From Comamonas sp. SCN 65-56 (GTDB lineage: Bacteria; Pseudomonadota; Gammaproteobacteria; Burkholderiales; Burkholderiaceae_C): a DNA stretch of 64,000 bases. The stretch is taken from contig NZ_MEDS01000025.1 of the NCBI RefSeq assembly GCF_001724135.1, positions 124,001 through 188,000 on the forward strand, given 5' to 3'. A model generated the notes under the pieces. It ran no database searches. It was not told the origin of the DNA and worked only from the letters and a program-made list of their open reading frames with translations. Below are positions 26,103-35,366 of the stretch, one piece after another. Positions within the stretch are counted from its first letter, which is position 1; each line of letters opens with the position of its first letter. The translations under genes were made by a program, and so were the position numbers.

Positions 26103-28751
26103 ATGCACATCTTCCCGTGGGGCAAGCTCCAGCGTTTACCGGAGCAGACCGCAACGCATAGTCTGCTAGACCATATGACGGATGTCGCCGCCGTCCTGCA
26201 CCGGTTGCTGCTCATTCCTACCATCGCCCTCGCCTTGCAGCGCACCGCAGGCCGCCCTTTGAGCGATACCGATCGCGCCCGCTTGGCCGTGCTGGCCTAT
26301 TTGCATGACATCGGCAAGGCCAATGCGGGTTTTCAAGGCAAATACTGGAGCGATCCGGCTCAGCGCCCGCACGGCTGGCCTGGCGCATGCGGCCACGGCC
26401 CTGAGGGCTGGGATTTGGTGGATGCCTGCTTGTCTGGTGAGCATTGGACACAGCAGGTGGCCGCCGGGCTGCCGCTGGCCGCGATGTGCGACTGGGGCGA
26501 TGCCTTCCTCCCGCTGTTGCACGCCAGCATCAGCCACCATGGCCGGCCGGTGCAGTGTGACGGTAGTGCAGTCCTCTGGCGGGCCGTTCCCGGCTACGAC
26601 CCCGCGCAGGCATTGACGGCCATGGGCCAGACCATCCAGGCGCAGTATCCCCAGGCGTTTGTGACGGATGCCCCTGATCTGCCCAACGCGCCAGCGCTCG
26701 GCCATTTGTTTGCCGGCCTAGTGCAGCTGGCCGACTGGCTAGGCTCGGACACCCGCCCTAGCTTTTTTGCGTACTCTCAGCCTGGGGAAATCAGATCAAA
26801 AACAGCTCCAACGCATGCTGATAAAGCGCTAACAGCTATTGGGTTGATAGCTAAAGAGACAGCCAATCGCCCCACTGCCACCTTGGCAGACTTTGGTCAG
26901 GTATTTGGCGTGCCTTCGCCCCGCCCCATGCAGGCCGCCATGGCCGATGACGCCTTGGGACCCGTGGTGATACTGGAAGCCGAAACCGGCAGCGGCAAGA
27001 CCGAGGCCGCGCTGTGGCGCTTTTTGCACCTGTGGCGCGTGGGAGCGGTCGATGCGTTGTACTTCGCCCTGCCCACGCGCGTCGCGGCCACCCAGCTCTA
27101 CGAACGGGTACACGCCTTTGTGCAGCGCGCCTGGAAGGGGCAACCCCCCGTCGTCGTGCGCGCCTTGCCGGGCTACGCAGCTGCCGACGGCCAGGGCTAT
27201 GAGCCGCTGCCCGGCTTTCAGGTGCTGTGGCACGACAAACCTCAGGACGATGAAGCGGAGCGCCGCTGGGCCGCCGAATCGCCCAAGCGTTATCTGGCCG
27301 CCCCCATCGCGGTCGGCACCATCGACCAGGCGCTGCTGGGGGCGCTGCAAATCAAGCACGCCCACCTGCGCCATGCGCTGCTGGCGCGCAGCCTGCTGGT
27401 GATCGACGAGGTGCATGCCTCCGACGCCTACATGACGCGGCTGACCGAGCAGCTGCTGCGCGCCCATGTGGCTTGCGGCGGCGAGGCGCTGCTGCTGTCG
27501 GCCACGCTGGGCGCGGTGGCACGCAGCCGCTATCTGGCCATCGGCCAGCGCGGCTCCATCGCCACGCCGCCATTGGCCCAGGCACAGGCGCTGGCCTATC
27601 CCGCCATCAGCCACCGCAGCGCCAGCGGCCCGCAGCTGCTGCCGGTGGAGGGCAACCCGCGCCAGAAAACCGTGCATTGGCAGACGCTGGACGCCATTGC
27701 CGACCCCGAACGCATTGCCCACCTGGCCGTGGATGCCGCCGCCCAGGGCGCGCGCGTGCTGGTGGTGCGCAACACCGTGCCCGCCGCCGTGGCTACCTTG
27801 CAGGCGGTCGAAGCGCTGGCCCAGTCGCGCGACCTGGACTGCCTGTTTCGCGTTCATGGCATCAGCACCTTGCACCACAGCCGCTTCAGCCGCCAGGATC
27901 GGCCGCTACTCGACGCCCAGGTGCAAACGCAAATGGGCAAGGAACGCCCAGAGCGCAGCACCGGCCTGGTGCTGGTGGGCACGCAAACGCTGGAGCAAAG
28001 CCTGGACATCGACGCCGACCTGCTCATCACCGACCTGTGCCCCATGGACGTGCTCTTGCAGCGCCTGGGCCGCCTGCACCGCCATGCGCGCGACACACGT
28101 CCGGCGGGCTGCGCGCAGGCGCGCGCCTGGGTGCTCACGCCCGCTGGGCATGACCTGCGCCCCCTGCTGCAACGCCAAAGCCATGGCCTGGGGCCGATAC
28201 GCATCAAGGGCCAGCCCATGGGCGGCGTCTATCCCGACCTGCGCGTGCTCGAAGCCACGCGCCGCCTGGTGAATGCTGACGCCACGCGCAACATCCCGGC
28301 TGACAACCGCGTTCTGGTGGAGCAGGCCACGCACGGCGAGGCGCTGGACGCCATTGCCCAGGAGATGGGCGCCGACTGGGTGACATTTGGAATGGATGTC
28401 GATGGAGGGCGTGATGCGGCTGGACGGATGGCCAACATTCAAGCTTTGGCCTACGAAGCGGAGTTCGCCATGTTTTCGGTGTCACCAGAAGATGAGGCAA
28501 GTGTTGGCAGCCGCCTGGGCGCGGCCGACCGCTTGGTGGTGTTCACCCCCGCGCCCACCGGCCCCTTCGGCGAGCCCGTGCAGCAGCTGGCGCTGCGCCA
28601 CCACATGCTCCCGCACGACTTGCCGGACGATGCGCAGCCAGATCAAGTTGAGGCGCTAGCATCGCAAGCCGGTTTCACATTTGCCTTGGGTGATCGGCGC
28701 TACCGTTACGACCGCTTTGGCCTGACGGCCGTCGCCAAAGCTCAAGGCTGA
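26103..28751 (+). CDS. cas3: Type I-E CRISPR helicase-nuclease Cas3
   Basis: An 882-residue fusion of HD nuclease and SF2 helicase that degrades DNA recruited by Cascade. The HD domain occupies about residues 1-240, with HSLLDHMTDV, YLHDIGKANAGFQGKYW and SHHGRPV as metal ligands. The helicase has Walker A (AETGSGKTEAAL), DEVH (VIDEVHASDAYM), the SAT motif (LLLSATLG) and motif VI (QRLGRLHRH). The ATG at 26103 is preferred over a TTG at 26058. The 3' end overlaps the antisense HepT gene by 10 bp. It is separated from casA by that toxin-antitoxin pair, so it may be transcribed separately. Confidence 0.96.
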   Translation: MHIFPWGKLQRLPEQTATHSLLDHMTDVAAVLHRLLLIPTIALALQRTAGRPLSDTDRARLAVLAYLHDIGKANAGFQGKYWSDPAQRPHGWPGACGHGPEGWDLVDACLSGEHWTQQVAAGLPLAAMCDWGDAFLPLLHASISHHGRPVQCDGSAVLWRAVPGYDPAQALTAMGQTIQAQYPQAFVTDAPDLPNAPALGHLFAGLVQLADWLGSDTRPSFFAYSQPGEIRSKTAPTHADKALTAIGLIAKETANRPTATLADFGQVFGVPSPRPMQAAMADDALGPVVILEAETGSGKTEAALWRFLHLWRVGAVDALYFALPTRVAATQLYERVHAFVQRAWKGQPPVVVRALPGYAAADGQGYEPLPGFQVLWHDKPQDDEAERRWAAESPKRYLAAPIAVGTIDQALLGALQIKHAHLRHALLARSLLVIDEVHASDAYMTRLTEQLLRAHVACGGEALLLSATLGAVARSRYLAIGQRGSIATPPLAQAQALAYPAISHRSASGPQLLPVEGNPRQKTVHWQTLDAIADPERIAHLAVDAAAQGARVLVVRNTVPAAVATLQAVEALAQSRDLDCLFRVHGISTLHHSRFSRQDRPLLDAQVQTQMGKERPERSTGLVLVGTQTLEQSLDIDADLLITDLCPMDVLLQRLGRLHRHARDTRPAGCAQARAWVLTPAGHDLRPLLQRQSHGLGPIRIKGQPMGGVYPDLRVLEATRRLVNADATRNIPADNRVLVEQATHGEALDAIAQEMGADWVTFGMDVDGGRDAAGRMANIQALAYEAEFAMFSVSPEDEASVGSRLGAADRLVVFTPAPTGPFGEPVQQLALRHHMLPHDLPDDAQPDQVEALASQAGFTFALGDRRYRYDRFGLTAVAKAQG

Positions 28752-29110
28752 TAGGGCTTGTCCGCCTGCTGGCGCACGGCAGGCCACAGTGACAGCAGCT
28801 CTGGTAGCGCAGACCGCACGGTATCCCACACCAGGTCCAGGTTGATGTCAAAGTACCCATGGGCAATGCGGTTGCGCATGCCGCGCATGTGGCGCCACGG
28901 AACCTGTGGGTGGGCCTGAACAACGTCGGGGTAGCCGTCCATCACCTTGGTGGCGGCCTCGCCCAGGATGACGAGGCTCATGATGACGGCTTGCTGGGTG
29001 CGTTTGTCGGAACGAAAGTCATCCTGTGCCATTCCCTCGACAAAAGCGCAGGCGTCCAAGGCCGCCTGCTGCATGTGATCCAGATAGTCCGGGAGCCGGT
29101 TTTCGTTCAT
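28742..29110 (-). CDS. hepT: HepT-like ribonuclease/AMPylation-target toxin (DUF86)
   Basis: A 122-residue HEPN-domain protein. The HEPN catalytic motif R-x4-H-x-Y is intact as R79-NRIA-H84-G-Y86 in MRNRIAHGYFD. HepT toxins are RNases that are neutralised by the paired MntA nucleotidyltransferase, which AMPylates the Tyr of this motif. The gene overlaps the partner by 4 bp (29107-29110) and its 3' end overlaps the cas3 end. The pair lies antisense between cas3 and casA, inside the cas locus. Confidence 0.87.
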   Translation of the reverse strand: MNENRLPDYLDHMQQAALDACAFVEGMAQDDFRSDKRTQQAVIMSLVILGEAATKVMDGYPDVVQAHPQVPWRHMRGMRNRIAHGYFDINLDLVWDTVRSALPELLSLWPAVRQQADKPYQP

Positions 29111-29397
29111 ACCGGCCGCGCCTGCGCCAGCACCTGGGCGCGAAACTTGGCCGGCAAATCCGCCGGGGTCAGCACATCGACGGGCACGCCGAGCAGGGTT
29201 TGCAATTCGTCCTGCAAGCCTCCCAAATCGAATAGCGTGGCGCCAGGCAACGCATCCACGAGCAAATCAAGGTCACTGCCATCGCGGTCATTGCCCTGCA
29301 GCACCGACCCAAAGACGCGTGGGTTCGCCGTGCGGTAGCGATCCGTCGCCTCCCGCACCAGGGCGCGCTTGAACTGGAGTGCTGCAGAGGGGCGCAT
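29107..29397 (-). CDS. mntA: MntA-like minimal nucleotidyltransferase antitoxin
   Basis: A 96-residue protein with the minimal nucleotidyltransferase fold. The signature G-S-x10-D-x-D is exact: GS at residues 30-31 and D42/D44 (GSVLQGNDRDGSDLDLL). These carboxylates bind metal for AMP transfer. In the type VII HepT/MntA systems the antitoxin AMPylates the toxin Tyr. The ATG at 29397 is preferred because AAAGGA lies five bases upstream; an ATG at 29403 is possible. It is translated first, with hepT coupled behind it. Confidence 0.85.
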   Translation of the reverse strand: MRPSAALQFKRALVREATDRYRTANPRVFGSVLQGNDRDGSDLDLLVDALPGATLFDLGGLQDELQTLLGVPVDVLTPADLPAKFRAQVLAQARPV

Positions 29398-29454
29398 GGA
29401 CATCCTTTCATTTACGACACGCGTGCCCGCATTGTCGCTGCCGGGCGACGCTTG

Positions 29455-29466
29455 CCGACAGGTCGG
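29455..29466. promoter_or_regulatory. Palindrome in the mntA-casA intergenic region
   Basis: CCGACAGGTCGG: 5-bp arms CCGAC/GTCGG around AG. It lies 58-69 bp before mntA and 77-88 bp before casA, so it could regulate either direction. It is preceded by TTG and loosely resembles the shape of the CRISPR repeat, although the sequences differ in the stem. Confidence 0.3.
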
Positions 29467-29542
29467 TACAAGATAGCAGAAGCCTGGATAAAACAAAAAT
29501 CCATGTTAAGTTGCAAAAATTACATGAAGAGAGGAGATATCT

Positions 29543-31162
29543 ATGCCGTCTTCGGGTGTTGCGATGGAGCCGAGCTTGAGTCTCTTGGACGAGCCCTTGA
29601 TTTGCTGGCGCGACACGCACGCAGCCGTGCAGCGCGGCAACCTGCCTGAACTTCTGGCCGCGCTGGCCGCCAATGGCGTGTGCGACTTCCCCCGGTTGCG
29701 CCCGCATCAGCGCCACCCCTGGCACGCCTTTCTGGTGCAACTGGCTTCCATCGCCCTGCACCACGCGGGGCAGGAGCAGCCCTGGCTAGAGACAACTGAC
29801 TGGCGCGCGGCGCTGCTGGCGCTGACACCGGGCGATGCCGATGATGCCGCCTGGTGCCTGGTGGCGCCGCCCGATAGGCCGGCGCTGCTGCAGGCGCCGG
29901 TGCCGGGAGAAAACATTGCCGCCTGGACCAATTTGCTCCATGCGCCGGATGCGCTGGACATGCTGGTCACCTCCAAAAACCACGACCTCAAGGCCGCCCG
30001 TGCCCATGGGGCCGAGGCCGACGACTGGCTGTTTGCCCTGCTCAGTCTGCAAACGCAACAGGGAATTTTGGGACGAGACAACTACGGCATTTCGCGCATG
30101 AATAGCGGCTATGGAAACCGTCCCGGCGTCGGCGTGGCCCCGGTGGGTGCCTGGGGCGCACGTTGGCGGGCAGACGTCCACAGCGCCCTGGTGCAGCGCG
30201 CACACATCGCAGAGAAATTTGGCTTGGCCGAGGAGCATGGCCATGCCCTGCTGTGGCTGCTGCCTTGGTCGGGAGCAGACTCGCTGGCCCTGGCAGCACT
30301 CGATCCGCTGTACATCGAAATCTGCCGCCGCGTGCGCCTGGCGGCACCCGGCGGGCGCATTCAGGCCCATGTCACCGGCAGCAAGGTCGCGCGCATTGCC
30401 GCCAAAGACAGCAACGGCGTCACGGGTGATGTCTGGACGCCGGTGGAAACCGCCAAGAGCAAGGCGCTGACAGTTTCGCGCAACGGTTTTGACTACAAGC
30501 TGATGAGCGAGCTGCTGGCGGGCGAGAGCTACGCCCAGGGCGCGGCCTGGCGGCTCGATGGCTGGCCGCAGGGCACGGCTTTGCAAGCCATCGCCCAGGC
30601 CACCGTGCGCGGGCAGGGCAAGACCGAGGGCTACCACGAGCGCCGCGTGCCCCTCTCGCCCAAACTGCGCCGCTACCTCGCGGGCGATCAGCGCCCTCTG
30701 CTGGCTCGCATGGCCAGGCGGCGCATCGACGCCATCGCTGCCATGCGCAAGCTGCTCTGGACGGCGCTGGCCGTGTTGTTTGCTAATGGCAAAGACAACG
30801 ATATGACTGACGCCGTCAAAGACCGCGCCAGCCGCTTCGCCCAACCCTTCGAGCAACAGGAAGACAGCCGCTTTTTCAACGACCTGACGGCGCACATCGA
30901 GGCCGAAGGCGAACAGCAGGAGGTCGTCTACTTGCACTGGCTGTTGGGCCTGGCTGAGCACGCGCAGACGGTGCTCGAAGCGGCCTTTGACGCTGGCCCG
31001 CGCAGCGCCATGCAGCGCTACAAAGCCCAGGCCTCCGCTTTGTCGCGCTTTGCCGGTGGGCTGCGTGGCGGCAAGAAACCTCTTTTCCCCGAACTGGCGG
31101 TGCATTACGCCCAACAGCACAACGCCCATACCCTCTCGACCGAAGGAGAAGCCCATGCTTGA
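29543..31162 (+). CDS. casA: Type I-E Cascade large subunit Cse1/CasA (Cas8e)
   Basis: A 539-residue protein of the Cas8e family, the Cascade subunit that recognises the PAM and recruits Cas3. It has LDEPLICWRD at the N-terminus, PWHAFLVQLASIALHHAG, and the central GRDNYGISRMNSGYGNRP, all family features. The start at 29543 has GAGGAG six bases upstream. It opens the casABCDE-cas1-cas2 operon and its end overlaps casB by 8 bp. Confidence 0.95.
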   Translation: MPSSGVAMEPSLSLLDEPLICWRDTHAAVQRGNLPELLAALAANGVCDFPRLRPHQRHPWHAFLVQLASIALHHAGQEQPWLETTDWRAALLALTPGDADDAAWCLVAPPDRPALLQAPVPGENIAAWTNLLHAPDALDMLVTSKNHDLKAARAHGAEADDWLFALLSLQTQQGILGRDNYGISRMNSGYGNRPGVGVAPVGAWGARWRADVHSALVQRAHIAEKFGLAEEHGHALLWLLPWSGADSLALAALDPLYIEICRRVRLAAPGGRIQAHVTGSKVARIAAKDSNGVTGDVWTPVETAKSKALTVSRNGFDYKLMSELLAGESYAQGAAWRLDGWPQGTALQAIAQATVRGQGKTEGYHERRVPLSPKLRRYLAGDQRPLLARMARRRIDAIAAMRKLLWTALAVLFANGKDNDMTDAVKDRASRFAQPFEQQEDSRFFNDLTAHIEAEGEQQEVVYLHWLLGLAEHAQTVLEAAFDAGPRSAMQRYKAQASALSRFAGGLRGGKKPLFPELAVHYAQQHNAHTLSTEGEAHA

Positions 31163-31697
31163 AACCGATGCCGTTGCTCCAGACAGTGAAGCCTCCACCG
31201 AGGCCGGGGTGACGCGCAACCCCTACGGTGCCCTGGCCGCTGCCATAGCACGCGCCAGCACCGGCGAACGCGCAGCACTGGCGCGCCTGGATCCCGACCA
31301 GCCGTTGCGCCCGCAGGCCATCGCCGCGCTGTCGCGCGCGCTGGTGGACACCCACCTGGAGCCGGAGAACTGGCACCCCGCCACCTGGCGGCGCTGGGCC
31401 TTGGTGGCCCACGGCATGGCTCTGGCTGGGCATGACAGCGCCGCCCGCCTGGGCGCGCACGAGTCGCGCGTTACCCGACTGCTCACGGCGCGGGGCGACG
31501 CCTTCACCCAGCTGCTGCCGCGCCTGCTGCGCCTGCTGGCCAGCCGGGGTGTACGCCCCAACTGGTACGAGCTGGGGCCGCTGATTCACAAGGAAAGCAA
31601 GCCCGACAGCGACGCCCAGCAAGAGGCCGAAACCATCCGCCTGGGCATTGCCAAAGCCTATTTTTTGACGATTTCCAAGAGCGAAAAAAGTCGTTAA
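31155..31697 (+). CDS. casB: Type I-E Cascade small subunit Cse2/CasB
   Basis: A 180-residue helical protein. In the family it dimerises and stabilises the R-loop along the Cascade belly. The region WHPATWRRWALVAHGMALAGHDS and ESRVTRLLTARGDAFTQLLPRLLRLL fits Cse2. The ATG at 31155 lies inside the casA end, preceded by GAAGGAGA. A 98-bp gap, richer in A+T, separates it from casC; this could hold an internal promoter or processing site. Confidence 0.92.
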   Translation: MLETDAVAPDSEASTEAGVTRNPYGALAAAIARASTGERAALARLDPDQPLRPQAIAALSRALVDTHLEPENWHPATWRRWALVAHGMALAGHDSAARLGAHESRVTRLLTARGDAFTQLLPRLLRLLASRGVRPNWYELGPLIHKESKPDSDAQQEAETIRLGIAKAYFLTISKSEKSR

Positions 31698-31795
31698 TCC
31701 TTGTGTACAAAGCGTGAACAGCTATCAATTAAATAGTAAATAGCCCCCCGCTCCCCCCTTTCAGCACCTTTTCCATTGCCATCACCGGAGCCCTC

Positions 31796-32980
31796 ATGAC
31801 CTTGCCCCGCTTTCTGCAAATCCACACCCTGCACAACTACAGCGCCGCCTTGCTCAACCGCGACGATGCCGGTCTGGCCAAGCGCCTGCCCTATGGCAAC
31901 GCCATCCGCACGCGCATTTCCTCGCAGTGCTTGAAGCGCCATTGGCGCGTGGCCGACGATGCTTTTGCGTTGAAAAACCTGGATGTACCGATGGCCGTGC
32001 GCTCGCGCGAAACACCACGCCTGATCAAGAAGCGGCTGATGGCAGCTGGCGTGGCCGAGTCGCTGGCGCAGCTGTGCGTCGAGGGCTTGCGTGCTGCCGG
32101 GCTGGTGGACAAGGCCAAGGATCTCAAGGGCGAAGAAGCGCTGGAAACCGGCCAGGCCGTACTCTTGGGCTATGCCGAAATCGACTACCTGGTGCAGCGC
32201 TGCGCGGCGCTGGCGGGCGAGCACACCGAAGAAAAAGCCTTGAAGGCTGCGATTGCCGCCTTTTTGAAAGAAGAGAAGAAGAACCTCGAAACCATGCGCT
32301 TGGGCAGCGGCCTGGAATCGGCCCTGTTCGGCCGCATGGTCACTTCGGACGTACTCGCCAGCCGCGACGCGGCGGTGTACGTGGCGCACGCCTTCACCGT
32401 GCATGAGGCGCAGGTGGAAAACGACTATTTCACCGTCGTCGATGACTTGACGCGCGAAGCCGGCGAGGCCGGATCGGCCGGCATTTTTGATACCGAGCTG
32501 GCCAGCGGCCTGTACTACGGCTACACCGTGGTCGATGTGCCGCAGCTCATCGCCAACCTCGAAGGCGTGAAGATCAGCGACTGGGCCAGCGCTGCGCCTG
32601 AGCAGCGCGTGCTGGCCGCGCGCGTGGTGCAAAGCCTGCTGCACCTGGTGGCCACCGTCAGCCCCGGCGCCAAGCGCGGCTCGACGGCGCCGTTTGAATG
32701 GGCCAAGTTCATGCTGGTGGAAGCCGGTGACTGGCAACCGCGCAGCCTGGCCGGGGCCTTTCACAGTGCGCTGTCCACGCGCCAGCCGCAACTGCGCCAG
32801 GCGGCGGTGCAGTCGCTGGGCGATGAGATTTCCCGTCTCGATGCTGCCTACGGCGCACCGCTGGTGCGGCGCTTTCTGGCCGTGGACGATGTGGCCGTTC
32901 CGGGCGCGCAGCGCCTGTCGCTCAAAGAACTGGCCGACTGGGCGCACAACGCTGTGATGCAAGCCCAGGTGGAGGTGTAG
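31796..32980 (+). CDS. casC: Type I-E Cascade backbone Cas7e/CasC
   Basis: A 394-residue Cas7 protein; six copies form the crRNA-binding backbone of Cascade. It begins LPRFLQIHTLHNYSAALLNRDD followed by GNAIRTRISSQCLKRHWR, the characteristic Cas7e opening. The thumb-like segment around residues 195-220 and the C-terminal half fit the family. It ends four bases before casD, indicating coupling. Confidence 0.95.
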   Translation: MTLPRFLQIHTLHNYSAALLNRDDAGLAKRLPYGNAIRTRISSQCLKRHWRVADDAFALKNLDVPMAVRSRETPRLIKKRLMAAGVAESLAQLCVEGLRAAGLVDKAKDLKGEEALETGQAVLLGYAEIDYLVQRCAALAGEHTEEKALKAAIAAFLKEEKKNLETMRLGSGLESALFGRMVTSDVLASRDAAVYVAHAFTVHEAQVENDYFTVVDDLTREAGEAGSAGIFDTELASGLYYGYTVVDVPQLIANLEGVKISDWASAAPEQRVLAARVVQSLLHLVATVSPGAKRGSTAPFEWAKFMLVEAGDWQPRSLAGAFHSALSTRQPQLRQAAVQSLGDEISRLDAAYGAPLVRRFLAVDDVAVPGAQRLSLKELADWAHNAVMQAQVEV

Positions 32981-32983
32981 GCC

Positions 32984-33694
32984 ATGCGGCGCTACCTCGT
33001 ACTGCGGCTGGCCTCGCCGCTGATCGCCTTTGGCGGCGAGGCTATCGACAACCTGGGCGTGATCCGCGACTTTCCCGCCCTGTCCATGCTCACCGGCCTG
33101 CTGGCCAACGCCCTGGGCTGGGATCGGGGCGAGGCCGAGCGCCACAACCGCTTGCAGCAGCGCCTGCGCGTGGGCTGCGTGCTGGCCCCGGGCGCGCAGC
33201 GCGTGCAGGATTTTCAAACTGCACAACTGGCCAAGGACGACAAGGCCTGGACGACATGGGGCGTGCCCGAAGAGCGCGCCGGCGGCGCCGGCACCTACGC
33301 CGGCCCGCACCTGCGCTGGCGCGACTACCACGCCGACCTGACCGCCTGGGTCGCCTTCACCCTGCTACCCGCTGATGAAGCGCCCTCGCTGGGCGACATC
33401 GCCCGCGCCTTGGATCAACCCGCTCGCCCGCTGTTCATTGGCCGCAAACCCTGCCTGCCCACGGGCCGGCTGGTGGCGGGCTGGCAAGAGGCGGCGGACG
33501 TGCGCAGCGCCTTGCAGGCCATCGTCAGTGCGCAGCAGGGCCAGGGCTGGCGTGCCCAGTGGCCCGATGGCGAAGGGGCGCAGCCGGGCGATCACCTGTC
33601 GGACATCTGCGATGAACGCAACTGGCAAACCCAATTGCACGGCGGCTGGCGGCCCGTGCGCCAGGGCCTGCTGCACGCGGAGGGCCGCGCATGA
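32984..33694 (+). CDS. casD: Type I-E Cascade Cas5e/CasD
   Basis: A 236-residue RAMP protein that binds the 5' handle of the crRNA in Cascade. The N-terminus YLVLRLASPLIAFGGEAID and NLGVIRDFPALSMLTGLLANALGWDR match Cas5e, with the C-terminal FIGRKPCLPTGRLV motif. It overlaps casE by 4 bp (33691-33694). Confidence 0.94.
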   Translation: MRRYLVLRLASPLIAFGGEAIDNLGVIRDFPALSMLTGLLANALGWDRGEAERHNRLQQRLRVGCVLAPGAQRVQDFQTAQLAKDDKAWTTWGVPEERAGGAGTYAGPHLRWRDYHADLTAWVAFTLLPADEAPSLGDIARALDQPARPLFIGRKPCLPTGRLVAGWQEAADVRSALQAIVSAQQGQGWRAQWPDGEGAQPGDHLSDICDERNWQTQLHGGWRPVRQGLLHAEGRA

Positions 33695-34461
33695 GCCAGA
33701 CTGCCACCCCCTTGTACCTGCTGCACTGCCAGCCTGACGCGCGCCTGCTGGCTACCTGGATGGCGCGCCACCGCACGCACGACGAAGGCGAAGCCCTGCA
33801 CGGCCTGCTGCGTGCCGTTTTTGGCACCGCAACACCCCAGCCGTTTCGCTACCTGGACGAAGCGCGGGGTTTGCTAGCCTACACGCCGCTCGATGCCCAG
33901 GCGCTGGCTGCCCAGGTGGCCAAAGCCGTTGATGCCGACCCGCTGGCTGTGCGCACCTTGGGGCTGATCACAAGCGCCCAGCACGGCGGCTACCGCCTGC
34001 GCCCGTATCCCACGCAATGGGCGCAGGGCCAGGTGCTGGGCTTTGAAGTGCGCGTGCGCCCCACGGTGCGCGGCGCCAAGGGCGAGCAGGATGCCTTCTT
34101 GCACGCCGTGGCCCAGGCTGGTGGCAAGGATGGTGCCCCGGTGCAGCGCGAAGCCGTGTATGCGCAGTGGCTGCATGGGCAGCTTGGCCCCCGCGAAGGC
34201 CAGCCGCGCCAGCCCTGGCAGGGCGCGGTAGAGCTGCTGGACGTGCAACTGCAGGCCTTTGCCCGCAGCCCCATCACCCGCCGCAGCCAACCCGGTGCAG
34301 GCGGCGAGCGCAAGGGCCGCGTCATCGACGGCCCGGACGCCACCGTGACCGGCCGCCTGCGCGTGACCGACTCCGACGCCTTCGCCCAACTGCTGGCGCG
34401 CGGCGTGGGGCGCCACCGCAGCTATGGCTTTGGCATGTTGCTGCTGCAGCGGGCGGCTTGA
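33691..34461 (+). CDS. casE: Type I-E crRNA endoribonuclease Cas6e/CasE
   Basis: A 256-residue double-RRM RNase that cuts each repeat, leaving an 8-nt handle, and stays bound to the 3' stem-loop. The C-terminal glycine-rich signature GVGRHRSYGFGMLLL is clear. The repeat hairpin of the array here (CCCCGC/GCGGGG) is the expected substrate. An N-terminal His pair in MARHRTHDEGEALHGLL may serve catalysis. cas1 follows 11 bp downstream. Confidence 0.94.
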   Translation: MSQTATPLYLLHCQPDARLLATWMARHRTHDEGEALHGLLRAVFGTATPQPFRYLDEARGLLAYTPLDAQALAAQVAKAVDADPLAVRTLGLITSAQHGGYRLRPYPTQWAQGQVLGFEVRVRPTVRGAKGEQDAFLHAVAQAGGKDGAPVQREAVYAQWLHGQLGPREGQPRQPWQGAVELLDVQLQAFARSPITRRSQPGAGGERKGRVIDGPDATVTGRLRVTDSDAFAQLLARGVGRHRSYGFGMLLLQRAA

Positions 34462-34472
34462 GATGTAGTGCC

Positions 34473-35366
34473 ATGCTCAAAGGCCGCCTGGGGCTGGAAA
34501 AAGCCCGTATCCCCCACGCCGACCGCCACGGCTTGCTGTGGCTGTCGCGCGGCGAACTCTGCGTGATCGACGGCTGCCTGCACTTCGTGCGCGGCAAGGA
34601 TAGCCTGACGCCCGGCATCGACCAGATCCCGCACCAGGCCGTGTCGATGATCTTGCTGGGCCCCGGCAGCAGCGTGACGCAGGACGCGCTGCGCCTGCTG
34701 GCGCGCCACGGCACCTTGCTGGCCGCCGTGGGCGAAGACGGCGTGCGCAGCTACACCGCGCCGCCGCTGCTGCCCGACCGCTCCGACGTGGCGCGCCGCC
34801 AGGCCGAGCTGTGGGGTAGCCCCAAGCGGCGTATCAGCGTGGCACGCCACATGTACGCGCTGCGCCTGGGCGAGGTGCTGCCGCACCGCGACCTAGACAC
34901 CCTGCGCGGCATCGAGGGTGCGCGCGTCAAGGCCATGTACGGCCTGATGGCGCAAAAGCACGGCATTACCTGGAGGGGCCGCCACTACGACCGCGCCAAC
35001 CCCAACGCAGCCGACATCCCCAACCAGGCCATCAACCACGCCGCCACCGCCGTGCAAGCGGCCGCCGCCATTGCGGTGCAGGCCGTGGCGGCGCTGCCGC
35101 CGCTGGGCTTCATCCACGAGGATTCGGGTCAGTCATTTGTGCTGGACATTGCCGACCTGTACCGCGACAGCGTGACGCTGCACATCGCCTTCACTGCCGC
35201 GCGGCAAGCGGAGAAATCTAGCGACACCGTCGATAGGCTGGTGCGGCGCGAAGCAGCCACGGTGTTTCGCAAGCAGCAGGTCATTGCTTCGATGATCGAC
35301 AGCATCCAGAAAGTCTTACGCATGGACGAGGTAGAGCATGGCGCTGGTGACGATCGTGATCCGTGA
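34473..35366 (+). CDS. cas1: CRISPR adaptation integrase Cas1 (type I-E)
   Basis: A 297-residue Cas1e. It forms the integrase core with Cas2 for spacer capture. The N-terminal beta domain starts MLKGRLGLEKARIPHADRHG, and the helical domain carries GIEGARVKAMYGLMAQ with the conserved metal-binding Glu, HEDSG region (LGFIHEDSGQSFVLDIADL) with catalytic His and Asp. The ATG at 34473 fits the family start. It overlaps cas2 by 29 bp. Confidence 0.96.
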   Translation: MLKGRLGLEKARIPHADRHGLLWLSRGELCVIDGCLHFVRGKDSLTPGIDQIPHQAVSMILLGPGSSVTQDALRLLARHGTLLAAVGEDGVRSYTAPPLLPDRSDVARRQAELWGSPKRRISVARHMYALRLGEVLPHRDLDTLRGIEGARVKAMYGLMAQKHGITWRGRHYDRANPNAADIPNQAINHAATAVQAAAAIAVQAVAALPPLGFIHEDSGQSFVLDIADLYRDSVTLHIAFTAARQAEKSSDTVDRLVRREAATVFRKQQVIASMIDSIQKVLRMDEVEHGAGDDRDP

